This document shows positions 1 through 6,616 of a DNA stretch of 27,516 nt, in pieces. Below the pieces are notes generated by a model. It ran no database searches and was not told the DNA's origin. It worked only from the letters and a program-made list of their open reading frames with translations. A program made the translations under genes and the position numbers. Numbering within the stretch: the first letter of the stretch is position 1; the number at the start of each line of letters is the position of its first letter. The DNA is taken from contig JAEYAG010000047.1 of assembly GCA_023451265.1 (NCBI GenBank), positions 1 through 27,516 on the forward strand, written 5' to 3'. The stretch is from Actinomycetes bacterium. Its GTDB lineage: Bacteria; Actinomycetota; Actinomycetes; Actinomycetales; Microbacteriaceae.

Positions 1-25
1 CACACGGCGAGATGTGGATGCTGCG

Positions 26-97
26 AGCCCCGAGTCAGGATTGAACTGACGACCCCTTCCTTACCATGGAAGTGCTCTGCCACTGAGCTATCGGGGC
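26..97 (-). tRNA. tRNA-Thr (anticodon GGT)
   Basis: Read on the minus strand, the cloverleaf is complete: acceptor GCCCCGA pairs with TCGGGGC, the D arm carries AGCTCAGTGGCAGAGC, and the anticodon stem CTTCC/GGAAG closes the loop ATGGTAA with anticodon GGT. The T arm has GTTCAATCC and the discriminator is T. No CCA is encoded. Confidence 0.93.
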
Positions 98-101
98 GTG
101 C

Positions 102-117
102 TGCCCGCGAGCGGGCA
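102..117. repeat. Short inverted repeat between M23 gene and tRNA-Thr
   Basis: TGCCCGC-GA-GCGGGCA forms a perfect 7-bp stem with a 2-base loop. It lies downstream of the M23 peptidase stop and just upstream of the tRNA, both on the minus strand. No T-tract follows, so it is either a weak terminator for the peptidase gene or part of the tRNA leader. Confidence 0.4.
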
Positions 118-125
118 ACCAGAAA

Positions 126-131
126 AGAATA
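126..131 (-). promoter_or_regulatory. Possible -10 box for tRNA-Thr
   Basis: TATTCT on the minus strand lies in a local AT-rich patch about 29 nt before the tRNA 5' end. No clear -35 hexamer is seen, so this is a position-based suggestion. Confidence 0.3.
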
Positions 132-159
132 TCAGAGCGTGAGGCTCCCGCCGAACCGG

Positions 160-1548
160 TCAGCCGACCGTGTGCGTGCCGTTCGTGTGCTCCTTGAGCC
201 ACTCGATCGGGTCGGTGTGCGCCGTCCCGCCGAGCAGCACCTCGAGGTGCAGGTGCGGGCCGGTCGCCTTGCCGGTCTGACCGACCGTGCCGAGGACCTG
301 ACCCGCCGTGACGGTGTCCCCCTGCTTGACCCGCAGCGAGCCGTACTGCATGTGCCCGTAGCGGGTGGAGACGATCTGCCCGTCGATGACGTGGTCGATG
401 AGCACCGTGACGCCGTAGTCGCCGCCGGCCTCGGTCGCGATGCGGACGGTGCCCGCTGCCACGGCGTGCACTTCGGCGCCGAGACCGGGGGTCAGGTCGA
501 CGCCGCGGTGCGGAGTGGAGAACTGCGACAGGTATGACGTCGACCCGTACGCCGCCGAGATCGGCACGCCGACCGGGAATGGCCACTGGATCGCGGCGGT
601 CGGGTCGTTGACCCAGGTACCGGCGAAGAGGGTGACGCCCGAATCGGCGGCGATCTCCGCCATCGAGGCGACGTTGTACGACTCGGGGCGGTCCAGCGTG
701 CTGGCCGGCGCGTCGCCGGAGGCCACGAACGCCTGGATGTCGGTCTTCGCAGCCTTCGCCGTCGTCGTGGCCACGGTGAGGTCCGCCGAGCGGTCGGACA
801 TTGCGGCGACGGCTTCGGCCGGCGTCGTGGTGCCGATCGCGAGCAGGCCGACGACGGTCATGACGCCGAGCGAGAAGGATGCCGCGGCCACCCGCTTGGC
901 GACGGCGCCTGCGCTGCGGCGGGCACGGCGCGGCGCCACGTGCGAGGTGTCGACGGACGGCTCCTCCGCTGCGGGGCGCTCGTCCGCGACCCGCGCTCGC
1001 TGCACGGGCGTCTCCGCCGTGAAGGAGAACAGGCGTGCCGCGAACTCGAACTCGTCGACGGCGCGGTGCTCGGCTTCCGGTGCGCTGGGAACGAAGGCGG
1101 ATGCCGGAGGCAGCTGGTCGGCGACAGGCACGCCGACCGCATCGGTTCCGGTCGCGTGCGTCATGGCCGCGCTGGGGGCACCGGCATCCTCGGCCACCGC
1201 TTCGAAGACGGCGCGCGCGGCGCGGCGCAGCCGGCGACGGGAGGCTTCATCGGGCTGCGCACCGAGCGCCGTCTCGGCGGCGATGGCTGCGGCGACGTCG
1301 GCGACGACGGCCTCGGCCAGCGAGGGCGTCGCGGCGATCTCCTCCGTCGGCTCCATCGGGGCGGGAGTCCCGACGGCCGCGGTCTCCGCGGCGGCGGTCT
1401 CCTGCGCGGCTGCGGCCGCTGCGGCGGCGCGGCGCCGGTATTCGGCACGCGTGAGGACACCGGATCCGGTCGCGGCGTCGGCCGCGGGGGATCCTGCGGT
1501 GGCGCGGCGCGGGGGCGCGGCGTCAGCCGTGGGGGTGTCGAGGGTCAC
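160..1548 (-). CDS. M23 family (LytM-type) metallopeptidase with long cytoplasmic N-terminal region
   Basis: Zinc endopeptidase expected to cut peptidoglycan cross-bridges outside the membrane. From the GTG start at 1548 the protein has 462 residues. Residues 1-215 are Ala/Glu-rich and disordered, including LTRAEYRRR followed by a run of Ala. A basic stretch and one hydrophobic segment (about 221-239) end in TTTPAEA, a possible signal-peptidase site or anchor. The C-terminal M23 domain (about 320-455) has HRGVD (His347, Asp351) and GPHLHLEV (His432, His434), the usual zinc and catalytic residues. An upstream in-frame GTG at 1617 would add 23 residues but has no ribosome binding site; the 1548 start has only a weak GAGAG before it, so the start is uncertain. 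It stands alone in its orientation between tRNA-Thr and the phosphatase gene. Confidence 0.85.
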   Translation of the reverse strand: MTLDTPTADAAPPRRATAGSPAADAATGSGVLTRAEYRRRAAAAAAAAQETAAAETAAVGTPAPMEPTEEIAATPSLAEAVVADVAAAIAAETALGAQPDEASRRRLRRAARAVFEAVAEDAGAPSAAMTHATGTDAVGVPVADQLPPASAFVPSAPEAEHRAVDEFEFAARLFSFTAETPVQRARVADERPAAEEPSVDTSHVAPRRARRSAGAVAKRVAAASFSLGVMTVVGLLAIGTTTPAEAVAAMSDRSADLTVATTTAKAAKTDIQAFVASGDAPASTLDRPESYNVASMAEIAADSGVTLFAGTWVNDPTAAIQWPFPVGVPISAAYGSTSYLSQFSTPHRGVDLTPGLGAEVHAVAAGTVRIATEAGGDYGVTVLIDHVIDGQIVSTRYGHMQYGSLRVKQGDTVTAGQVLGTVGQTGKATGPHLHLEVLLGGTAHTDPIEWLKEHTNGTHTVG

Positions 1549-1653
1549 ATTCCAGGCTCTCGTCGGGCCGCGCAGGCCGGGGGTCCTGGCGGCGACGTAC
1601 TTCGGGCTTGCGATCACTGTGCCGTTCGGGCGGCAAAAGTAACGATCGGGTAA

Positions 1654-1659
1654 ACACTA
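1654..1659 (-). promoter_or_regulatory. Possible -10 box for the M23 peptidase gene
   Basis: TAGTGT on the minus strand lies in a short AT-rich patch upstream of the peptidase. It would give a leader of about 100 nt to the 1548 start, unlike the leaderless genes nearby. No -35 is evident. Confidence 0.25.
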
Positions 1660-1706
1660 CCCCGGCCGCGCTGGGAATGCCATGAATGCCGAGCGGTATA
1701 TCGCTT

Positions 1707-2498
1707 TCAGGTCGCGATGACCTCACGCAGTCGCGAGAACAGGTCGGGGCCGGCCGCGATCGTCATCTGCCGCCCGGGCGCACCGTCCGGCGCGCCGCCG
1801 ATGAGGCCCCCGGCCTCGGTCACGAGCAGTCCCCCGGCGGCATGGTCCCACGGGTGCAGGCCGCGCTCGAAGTAGCCGTCCAGGCGCCCCGCGGCGACAT
1901 AGGCGAGGTCGAGGGATGCGGCACCGGCCCGCCGCAGGTCACGCGCGAGCGGCATGACGCGACGCACCCGCTCGAGATCGGGGCCGTGCGTGGCGGGGTC
2001 GTAGCCGAATCCCGTCGCCAGCAACGCCCCGGCATCCGTCGCCTGCGACACCGCCAGGCGCCGCTCGCCCAGCCAGGCGCCCTCGCCGCGGGTGGCGCGA
2101 AAGAGCTCGTCGACCGCGGGCGAGAACACGACGCCGGCCTGCGCGATCCACGTGGCCGGCTCCGGCTCACCCGCCACGGCCGCGATGCTGACGGCGTAGT
2201 GCGGAATGCCGTAGGCGTAGTTGACCGTGCCATCGATCGGGTCGACGACCCACGTGATCCCCGTCGTCCCCCGCTCGGCGCCCGACTCCTCGCCGAGGAA
2301 TCCGTCGCCTGGCCGCGCAGCCGCCAGCCGCGCCCGGATAAGGTCCTCGACCTCGCGGTCGGCCTCCGTGACGATGTCGGCGAGCGTGGACTTCGTGGCA
2401 GCGACGGCCACACCCTCGGTCCGCCTGCGGCGCGCCAACTCCCCCGCCTCGCGGGCGATGTCAACGGCGATCAGCAGCAAGTCCCCGGCATCCACCAT
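1707..2498 (-). CDS. Inositol monophosphatase family protein
   Basis: Magnesium-dependent sugar/inositol phosphate phosphatase, 263 residues, a normal size for the family. Metal-binding motifs are all present: DIVTEADREVE (about 41-51), GEES (69-72), DPIDGT (86-91) and WDHAAG (217-222). Together these define the IMPase fold. The substrate cannot be read from sequence; inositol-1-phosphate, histidinol phosphate and PAP phosphatases share these motifs. The ATG at 2498 is preceded by TAGCGT and a 6-nt gap, so the transcript is probably leaderless. It is divergent from the FAD oxidoreductase, with only 31 bp between start codons. Confidence 0.9.
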   Translation of the reverse strand: MVDAGDLLLIAVDIAREAGELARRRRTEGVAVAATKSTLADIVTEADREVEDLIRARLAAARPGDGFLGEESGAERGTTGITWVVDPIDGTVNYAYGIPHYAVSIAAVAGEPEPATWIAQAGVVFSPAVDELFRATRGEGAWLGERRLAVSQATDAGALLATGFGYDPATHGPDLERVRRVMPLARDLRRAGAASLDLAYVAAGRLDGYFERGLHPWDHAAGGLLVTEAGGLIGGAPDGAPGRQMTIAAGPDLFSRLREVIAT

Positions 2499-2504
2499 GG
2501 CTCC

Positions 2505-2510
2505 ACGCTA
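2505..2510 (-). promoter_or_regulatory. -10 box, leaderless promoter of the IMPase gene
   Basis: TAGCGT, 6 nt (GGAGCC), then ATG at 2498 on the minus strand. The spacing puts transcription start at or next to the start codon. Confidence 0.6.
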
Positions 2511-2517
2511 CGCGCAC

Positions 2518-2523
2518 TACGGT
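2518..2523 (+). promoter_or_regulatory. -10 box, leaderless promoter of the FAD oxidoreductase gene
   Basis: TACGGT, 6 nt (GGCTCA), then ATG at 2530. It lies back to back with the minus-strand box at 2505-2510, so the two polymerase sites must overlap. Confidence 0.55.
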
Positions 2524-2529
2524 GGCTCA

Positions 2530-4173
2530 ATGAGCGGGATCTACGACGCCGTGATCGTGGGTGGCGGCCACAACACCCTCGTCGCCGCCGCCTATCTGGC
2601 AGGTGCCGGCAAGCGGGTGATCGTGCTGGAACGGCTCGGACATCTGGGCGGCGCAGCCGTCTCGGAACGGCCGTGGCCCGGTGTCGACGCGCGACTGTCG
2701 CGCTACTCGTACCTCGTGAGCCTGCTGCCGCCGCAGATCATCCGCGACCTCGATCTGCAGCTCGATCTGCGCCGGCGGCGCTACTCGTCATACACACCCG
2801 ATCCGGTCGACCCCGCACGTGGCCTCCTCGTCGACAACGCGGATGCCGTGGCCACGACGGCGAGCTTTCTCCGCGCGACCGGCGACGCCCGCGAGGCGGA
2901 GCGCTTCGCGGCGTTCTCGGATCGGCTGCTCCCGCTCGCCGCGGCGGTGTTCCCGACGATGACCGAGCCGCTGCGGCGGGAGTCCGACATGCGCCGGCTC
3001 GTCGGCGACGCCGACCTGTGGGAGTCGCTCACCACCCGCCCGCTGGGCGCGCTGCTGCGCGCGTCGCTGCAGAGCGACCTCGCGCGTGGCGTCGCCCTCA
3101 CCGACGGGCTGATCGGGACGTTCTCGCACGCCGACGACCCGTCGCTGCGGCAGAACCGCTGCTTCCTCTACCACGTGATCGGCGGCGGAACCGGCGACTG
3201 GGACGTTCCGGTCGGCGGCATGGGCAGCGTCAGCGGCGCTCTGGAGCGTGCGGCGCGCGCCGCCGGCGCCGAGCTGCGGACGCACGCCCCGGTGGAGGCG
3301 ATCGACCCCGACGGCGTCGTTCGGCTCGCCTCGGGCGAGGAGATCGCCGGGCGTCTGGTGCTCAGCGGCGTGGGGCCGGCGGTGCTCGAGCGCCTGATCG
3401 GGGCCGGGGGTGCCTGCGGGGGTGCTGGCGCGGGCGTCGAGGGCGCGGCCGGGGTGGAGGCTAGCGCCGCGGGTGTCGCGAAAGCAGGCCGAATCGACTC
3501 TTTTGGCCCGCCGGAGGGCGCTCAGGTCAAGATCAACCTGCTTTTGCGACGGCTGCCGCGCCTGCGCGACCCCGAGGTCTCCCCGGAGGCGGCGTTCGCG
3601 GGCACGTTCCACATCAACGAGACGATGACCCAGCTCGACGACGCCTATGGCGAGGCGGCGGGCGGCGGCATCCCCTCGCCGCTCCCGGCGGAGATCTACT
3701 GCCACTCGCTGACGGACCCGACGATCCTCGGGCCCGAGCTGCAGGCCGCCGGGGCGCACACGCTGACGCTGTTCGGTCTGCAGGTGCCGCACCGATTGGC
3801 GGCGGATGCCGATACCGACGCCTACCGCGACACCTTGCTGCGCGCCGCGCAGGCGTCGCTGGACAGCGTGCTCGCCGAGCCGATCATGGACTGCGTGTAT
3901 CGGGCGCCGGACGGCAGCGCCTGCATCGAGGTGAAGACGACGACCGACCTCGAGCAGGCGCTCGGCATGGCCGGGGGCGACATCTTCCACGGGGCACTCG
4001 CCTGGCCGTGGGCGGGCGACGACGAGCTGCTCGACACACCCGCTGCGCAGTGGGGCGTCGCCACCGCACACGAGCGGGTGCTGGTCTGCGGCTCCGGCGC
4101 GCGCCGCGGCGGCGCGGTCAGCGGCCTCGGGGGACACAACGCCGCGATGGCGGCGCTGGAGCTCCTCGGCTGA
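2530..4173 (+). CDS. NAD(P)/FAD-dependent oxidoreductase, phytoene-desaturase/PYROXD2-like
   Basis: Flavoprotein of 547 residues. The N-terminal dinucleotide-binding motif VIVGGGHNTLVAAAYLAGAG (about 6-25) runs into RVIVLE. VGGMGSVSGAL near 235 and a C-terminal CGSGARRGGAVSGLGGHNAA, which lines FAD in this family, are also present. The reaction is unknown: PYROXD2-like proteins are related to carotenoid desaturases but are found in genomes without that role, and no carotenoid genes lie nearby. Residues about 292-326 form a Gly/Ala-rich insert between two conserved blocks (LIGAG and PPEGAQVKINLL) that looks like repeat-derived DNA. The ATG at 2530 is fixed by the leaderless promoter and by the FAD motif starting six residues in. 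Confidence 0.85.
   Translation: MSGIYDAVIVGGGHNTLVAAAYLAGAGKRVIVLERLGHLGGAAVSERPWPGVDARLSRYSYLVSLLPPQIIRDLDLQLDLRRRRYSSYTPDPVDPARGLLVDNADAVATTASFLRATGDAREAERFAAFSDRLLPLAAAVFPTMTEPLRRESDMRRLVGDADLWESLTTRPLGALLRASLQSDLARGVALTDGLIGTFSHADDPSLRQNRCFLYHVIGGGTGDWDVPVGGMGSVSGALERAARAAGAELRTHAPVEAIDPDGVVRLASGEEIAGRLVLSGVGPAVLERLIGAGGACGGAGAGVEGAAGVEASAAGVAKAGRIDSFGPPEGAQVKINLLLRRLPRLRDPEVSPEAAFAGTFHINETMTQLDDAYGEAAGGGIPSPLPAEIYCHSLTDPTILGPELQAAGAHTLTLFGLQVPHRLAADADTDAYRDTLLRAAQASLDSVLAEPIMDCVYRAPDGSACIEVKTTTDLEQALGMAGGDIFHGALAWPWAGDDELLDTPAAQWGVATAHERVLVCGSGARRGGAVSGLGGHNAAMAALELLG
3479..3508. repeat. Palindromic repeat-like insert inside the oxidoreductase gene
   Basis: GGCCGAA (3487-3493) can pair with TTTTGGCC (3501-3508) with one wobble, and CGAAAG (3479-3484) can pair with CTTTTG (3500-3505). 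It sits in a stretch that adds a low-complexity insert to the protein, is in frame and contains no stop. Confidence 0.35.
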
Positions 4174-4179
4174 ACCGGC

Positions 4180-5127
4180 TCAGCTCTGCGGCGGGAGCGG
4201 CGGAGGCGGCGGGAACCCCTGGTACCCCGGTTGCGGCGCGGTCTCGGCCGGAGTGGCGGCTCCCGGAGCGGATGCCGGGGGCTGGGCGCCCGGCGCCGGT
4301 GCCGCGGCCGGAGCGGATGCCGGGGCCGGGGCGGATGCCGGGGGCTGGGCGGCAGCGGGAGCGGGGGCCTGCGGGTACGTGGGCTGACCGGTGTAGTACG
4401 CGTTCCAGTCCGGGCTGCCGTCGGGGAGGACGGGCAGGGGCGTGGCACCGTCGGCATACGTCGGCCACTGCAGTACCGGCGCGGCGCCGTACGCCGTCGG
4501 GCTGATGGGCCGGGGCTTCTTGGGCGCGAACAGCGCGTTGACGAGCGGGACGAGGGCGGTGCCGACGGCGGCGAGGATGGCGAGGGCGACGACCACGCGC
4601 CAGTACAGCGGACGGTAGTCGACGAATTCCTCGGTCATGATCGGCAGCACGAGCATGACGGCCAGGATCACGACGAGACCGATCGTGACGTAGGTCACGA
4701 TCGTAGTGAAGGTCGTCTGGTGGCGCAGGAACGCCCGGAGGTACAGTCGCGCGTGCAACAGCGCGCCCTGGATGATGAGGCCGATCAGGACGAACTTGAA
4801 GATCCGGTCGCCGCCGGCGTACCAGGTGTTGGTCGGCATCCAGATGAGGAACGCTCCGATCAAGAGGAGCAGCACCCACGAGACCATGCTCGCGAGGGTC
4901 AGCCACGCCGGGCGACGGGCGGCGAGGTTGGCCTCCATGATCGACACGCCCGCGAAGCCGGCGAGCAGCACGATCGTGAGGAACGCCTTGGCGACGATGC
5001 CGTCCGAGTCACCGACGATCACCCAGATGACGCAGACGATCGCCGCCGCGATGAGGGCGCCGATTGCGACCCAGATCGATGCGCGCAGCACCTTGTTCGA
5101 CTCCGGAGAGGTGATCGGTTCGGTCAT
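4180..5127 (-). CDS. Six-helix membrane protein with Pro/Ala-rich C-terminal tail, function unknown
   Basis: Protein of 315 residues. About six hydrophobic segments are visible (about 17-39, 46-65, 77-97, 108-125, 141-163, 175-196). A cytoplasm-type basic stretch (APKKPRP) follows, then a tail of about 90 residues made of Pro, Ala, Gln and Gly that ends in PPPPPLPPQS. No enzymatic motif is recognised. The ATG at 5127 has a good ribosome binding site (GAAGGGA, about 6 nt upstream). A longer frame to 5217 adds 30 residues without one. The gene converges with the FAD oxidoreductase, leaving only 6 bp between stops. The tail is low-complexity and may vary in length between strains. Confidence 0.75.
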   Translation of the reverse strand: MTEPITSPESNKVLRASIWVAIGALIAAAIVCVIWVIVGDSDGIVAKAFLTIVLLAGFAGVSIMEANLAARRPAWLTLASMVSWVLLLLIGAFLIWMPTNTWYAGGDRIFKFVLIGLIIQGALLHARLYLRAFLRHQTTFTTIVTYVTIGLVVILAVMLVLPIMTEEFVDYRPLYWRVVVALAILAAVGTALVPLVNALFAPKKPRPISPTAYGAAPVLQWPTYADGATPLPVLPDGSPDWNAYYTGQPTYPQAPAPAAAQPPASAPAPASAPAAAPAPGAQPPASAPGAATPAETAPQPGYQGFPPPPPLPPQS

Positions 5128-5228
5128 GTCGTTCCCTTCGCCGGGCGGTGCGCCCCCAGTCGGTCCTGGTACGACCCATCCTGACATGGCGCGACCGTCC
5201 GGCGCGGGCTTGTCCACAGGGCGTCGGA

Positions 5229-5266
5229 ACCACGAAGGGCCCCGCGTGTGCGGGGCCCTTCGTGGT
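5229..5266. terminator. Strong hairpin terminator downstream of tRNA-Tyr
   Basis: A perfect 17-bp stem (ACCACGAAGGGCCCCGC and its complement) encloses the loop GTGT. It begins 11 nt past the tRNA-Tyr 3' end on the minus strand and lies upstream of the membrane-protein gene. The stem is symmetric, so it could stop transcription in both directions; no long T-tract is present. Confidence 0.75.
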
Positions 5267-5276
5267 ATCCGTTCGG

Positions 5277-5358
5277 TGGCAGGTGAGGGATTCGAACCCC
5301 CGAAGTCGAAGACGGCTGATTTACAGTCAGATCCCTTTGGCCGCTTGGGTAACCTGCC
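5277..5358 (-). tRNA. tRNA-Tyr (anticodon GTA)
   Basis: The minus strand gives acceptor GGCAGGT pairing with ACCTGCC, discriminator A, and anticodon stem CTGA/TCAG around the loop CTGTAAA (anticodon GTA). A long variable arm (GCCGTCTTCGACTTC region) is typical of bacterial tRNA-Tyr. The T loop is GGTTCGAATCC. No CCA is encoded. Confidence 0.95.
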
Positions 5359-5404
5359 AAGTGCGCACCCGCCCGGCTTTTTCAGTCGACCGGAGGCGCG
5401 ATCA

Positions 5405-5410
5405 ATTATC
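5405..5410 (-). promoter_or_regulatory. Possible -10 box of tRNA-Tyr
   Basis: GATAAT on the minus strand lies in an AT-rich patch 47 nt before the tRNA 5' end, a usual distance for a tRNA leader. No good -35 hexamer was found. Confidence 0.4.
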
Positions 5411-5448
5411 TTACCCGGCCGCGGGCTGTGCGAAAAACCGGCGGCGCA

Positions 5449-5934
5449 TCAGCCGCCCGAGACGACCCTGTCGACGAAGGCTTCGACGCGGTGGCGCGTG
5501 CCGTCGATCCGTCGATCGACGTTGGCGCGCACCTCGCTGGGCGCCAGCGGCGCGGCGAGCCGGACGTTCTCGTGGCAGCCGAGATCGGCGCAGATGTAGG
5601 TGCCGACGCTGTCTCCGCGCGCCCCGGCATCGCCCGCGCGATGCGCCGTGAACAGCACGACCTGGTTTCCCGGCTGCATGGTGTGGCAGAGGTTGCAGAG
5701 CGCCGCGCGTGACCGGCCGCCGGATGCCGCGCGCACGACGATCCCGGTCGCCGCCCCCTCGCGCTCCACGACGATGTACCCCCGGCCCCGGGTCTGCGGA
5801 TCGGGCCACGCCAAGAAATCGAGGTGATCCCAGTCGGCCAGCATGAACGACATCGGCACCGCGAGGCGCTCGAGCTCGTCAGCTGTGGCGTTCACCAGCG
5901 CGGCACGCACCTGGTCTTCGGTGAGCGGCTGCAT
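5449..5934 (-). CDS. FBP domain-containing protein (FusB/EF-G-binding type zinc finger)
   Basis: Protein of 161 residues matching the actinobacterial FBP-domain family, whose C-terminal fold is shared with the fusidic-acid resistance proteins FusB/FusC that bind elongation factor G. Visible support is a four-cysteine zinc site (Cys80, Cys83 in CNLC; Cys115 and Cys120 in CADLGC) followed by HENVR, plus the N-terminal helical stretch. The family role is to release EF-G stalled on ribosomes; whether this one gives drug tolerance cannot be told. The ATG at 5934 is 6 nt after TAGACT (leaderless type), which fixes the start. The gene lies upstream of tRNA-Tyr on the same strand, 90 bp away. Confidence 0.8.
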   Translation of the reverse strand: MQPLTEDQVRAALVNATADELERLAVPMSFMLADWDHLDFLAWPDPQTRGRGYIVVEREGAATGIVVRAASGGRSRAALCNLCHTMQPGNQVVLFTAHRAGDAGARGDSVGTYICADLGCHENVRLAAPLAPSEVRANVDRRIDGTRHRVEAFVDRVVSGG

Positions 5935-5940
5935 CCCGCC

Positions 5941-5946
5941 AGTCTA
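5941..5946 (-). promoter_or_regulatory. -10 box, leaderless promoter of the FBP-domain gene
   Basis: TAGACT, 6 nt (GGCGGG), then ATG at 5934 on the minus strand. Confidence 0.55.
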
Positions 5947-5977
5947 CGAACGGATGCCGCGGCCGAGGCCGGTCGCG

Positions 5978-6398
5978 TCACGTGAGGGGCCGCGAGCCGG
6001 CGGGATCGTGCAGCGTGCCTGCTGCGAGCCTCGAGCGGAAGTTGCTCACCGCGTGGTCCCGCAGCGCAGCGTCGCCCACCCGGTGGGCGGCGGCGGCGAC
6101 CTGCAGCGGGAGCGTCGCACGATGCCACATCGCACGCTGAAGCAGATCGGCGGGAGCGATATCGGCGACGTGCCTGGCACCGTAGATCCCGATGAGCGGC
6201 GCGATGTCGATGGCAGGATCATCCAGCGCCGCGTGATCCCAATCGAAGACCGAGACGGCCACACCATCGCACCAGCCGATGTTGTGCGGTCCGAAGTCTC
6301 CGTGGACGAGCGCCGTACGCATCTCACCCAGGTCGAGCATCTACTCCGGGAAGAGCACGGCCGCTGCCCGGGCGGCGCTGGGAGCGGTCCTCACACTC
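5978..6398 (-). pseudogene. Remnant of an aminoglycoside/choline-type phosphotransferase (APH family)
   Basis: Only the C-terminal lobe of an APH-type kinase is left. The open part (5978-6340, about 120 residues) has LVHGDFGPHNIGW, the catalytic HGD....N motif, and VFDWDHAALDDPAIDIAPL, the metal-binding Asp motif. Upstream the frame continues as AARAAAVLFPE but is cut by a TAG directly before the ATG at 6340 and by another stop near 6400. The whole N-terminal ATP-binding lobe is absent. A complete family member has about 250-300 residues. An internal start could still give a small protein, but it could not be an active kinase. Substrate unknown; many APH proteins act on metabolites rather than antibiotics. 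Confidence 0.75.
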
Positions 6399-6481
6399 CG
6401 ACCCTACGTTGCTCGTGTCGTCCCCCGAGATGCCGCGGTTGAGGCTGTCTCGTTGGCCCCTCACGCCTCGTCGATCAGTAC

Positions 6482-6491
6482 GACAATTGTC
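6482..6491. promoter_or_regulatory. Perfect 10-bp palindrome upstream of the HNH gene
   Basis: GACAATTGTC is a perfect palindrome in an unusually AT-rich patch directly upstream of the likely -35 of the HNH gene. The position suits an operator, but no regulator is known for it. Confidence 0.25.
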
Positions 6492-6501
6492 AACTTTCCT
6501 C

Positions 6502-6530
6502 TTGTGTCGATCGTATGCGCGTTCTATGCT
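6502..6530 (+). promoter_or_regulatory. Likely promoter of the DUF222-HNH gene
   Basis: TTGTGT (6502-6507), a 17-bp spacer, then TATGCT (6525-6530) fit a vegetative sigma-factor promoter. Transcription would start near 6537, leaving a leader of about 80 nt. Confidence 0.45.
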
Positions 6531-6616
6531 GGTTGTGGCGGCAGCCCCCATTCAGGCAGTCGCAAGGATGAGCCGGCAGTGCTACCGGACGTTGAATGAT
6601 CGACGTCAGGAGTGCC

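Noticed and set aside
440..1642. Open frame of 400 codons opposite the M23 gene
   Set aside because: Ala/Arg/Ser-rich shadow of the peptidase gene with no domain; the minus strand has clear M23 motifs.
2788..4137. Open frame of 449 codons opposite the FAD oxidoreductase
   Set aside because: Antisense shadow typical of high-GC DNA; no motif, while the plus strand has the complete FAD fold.
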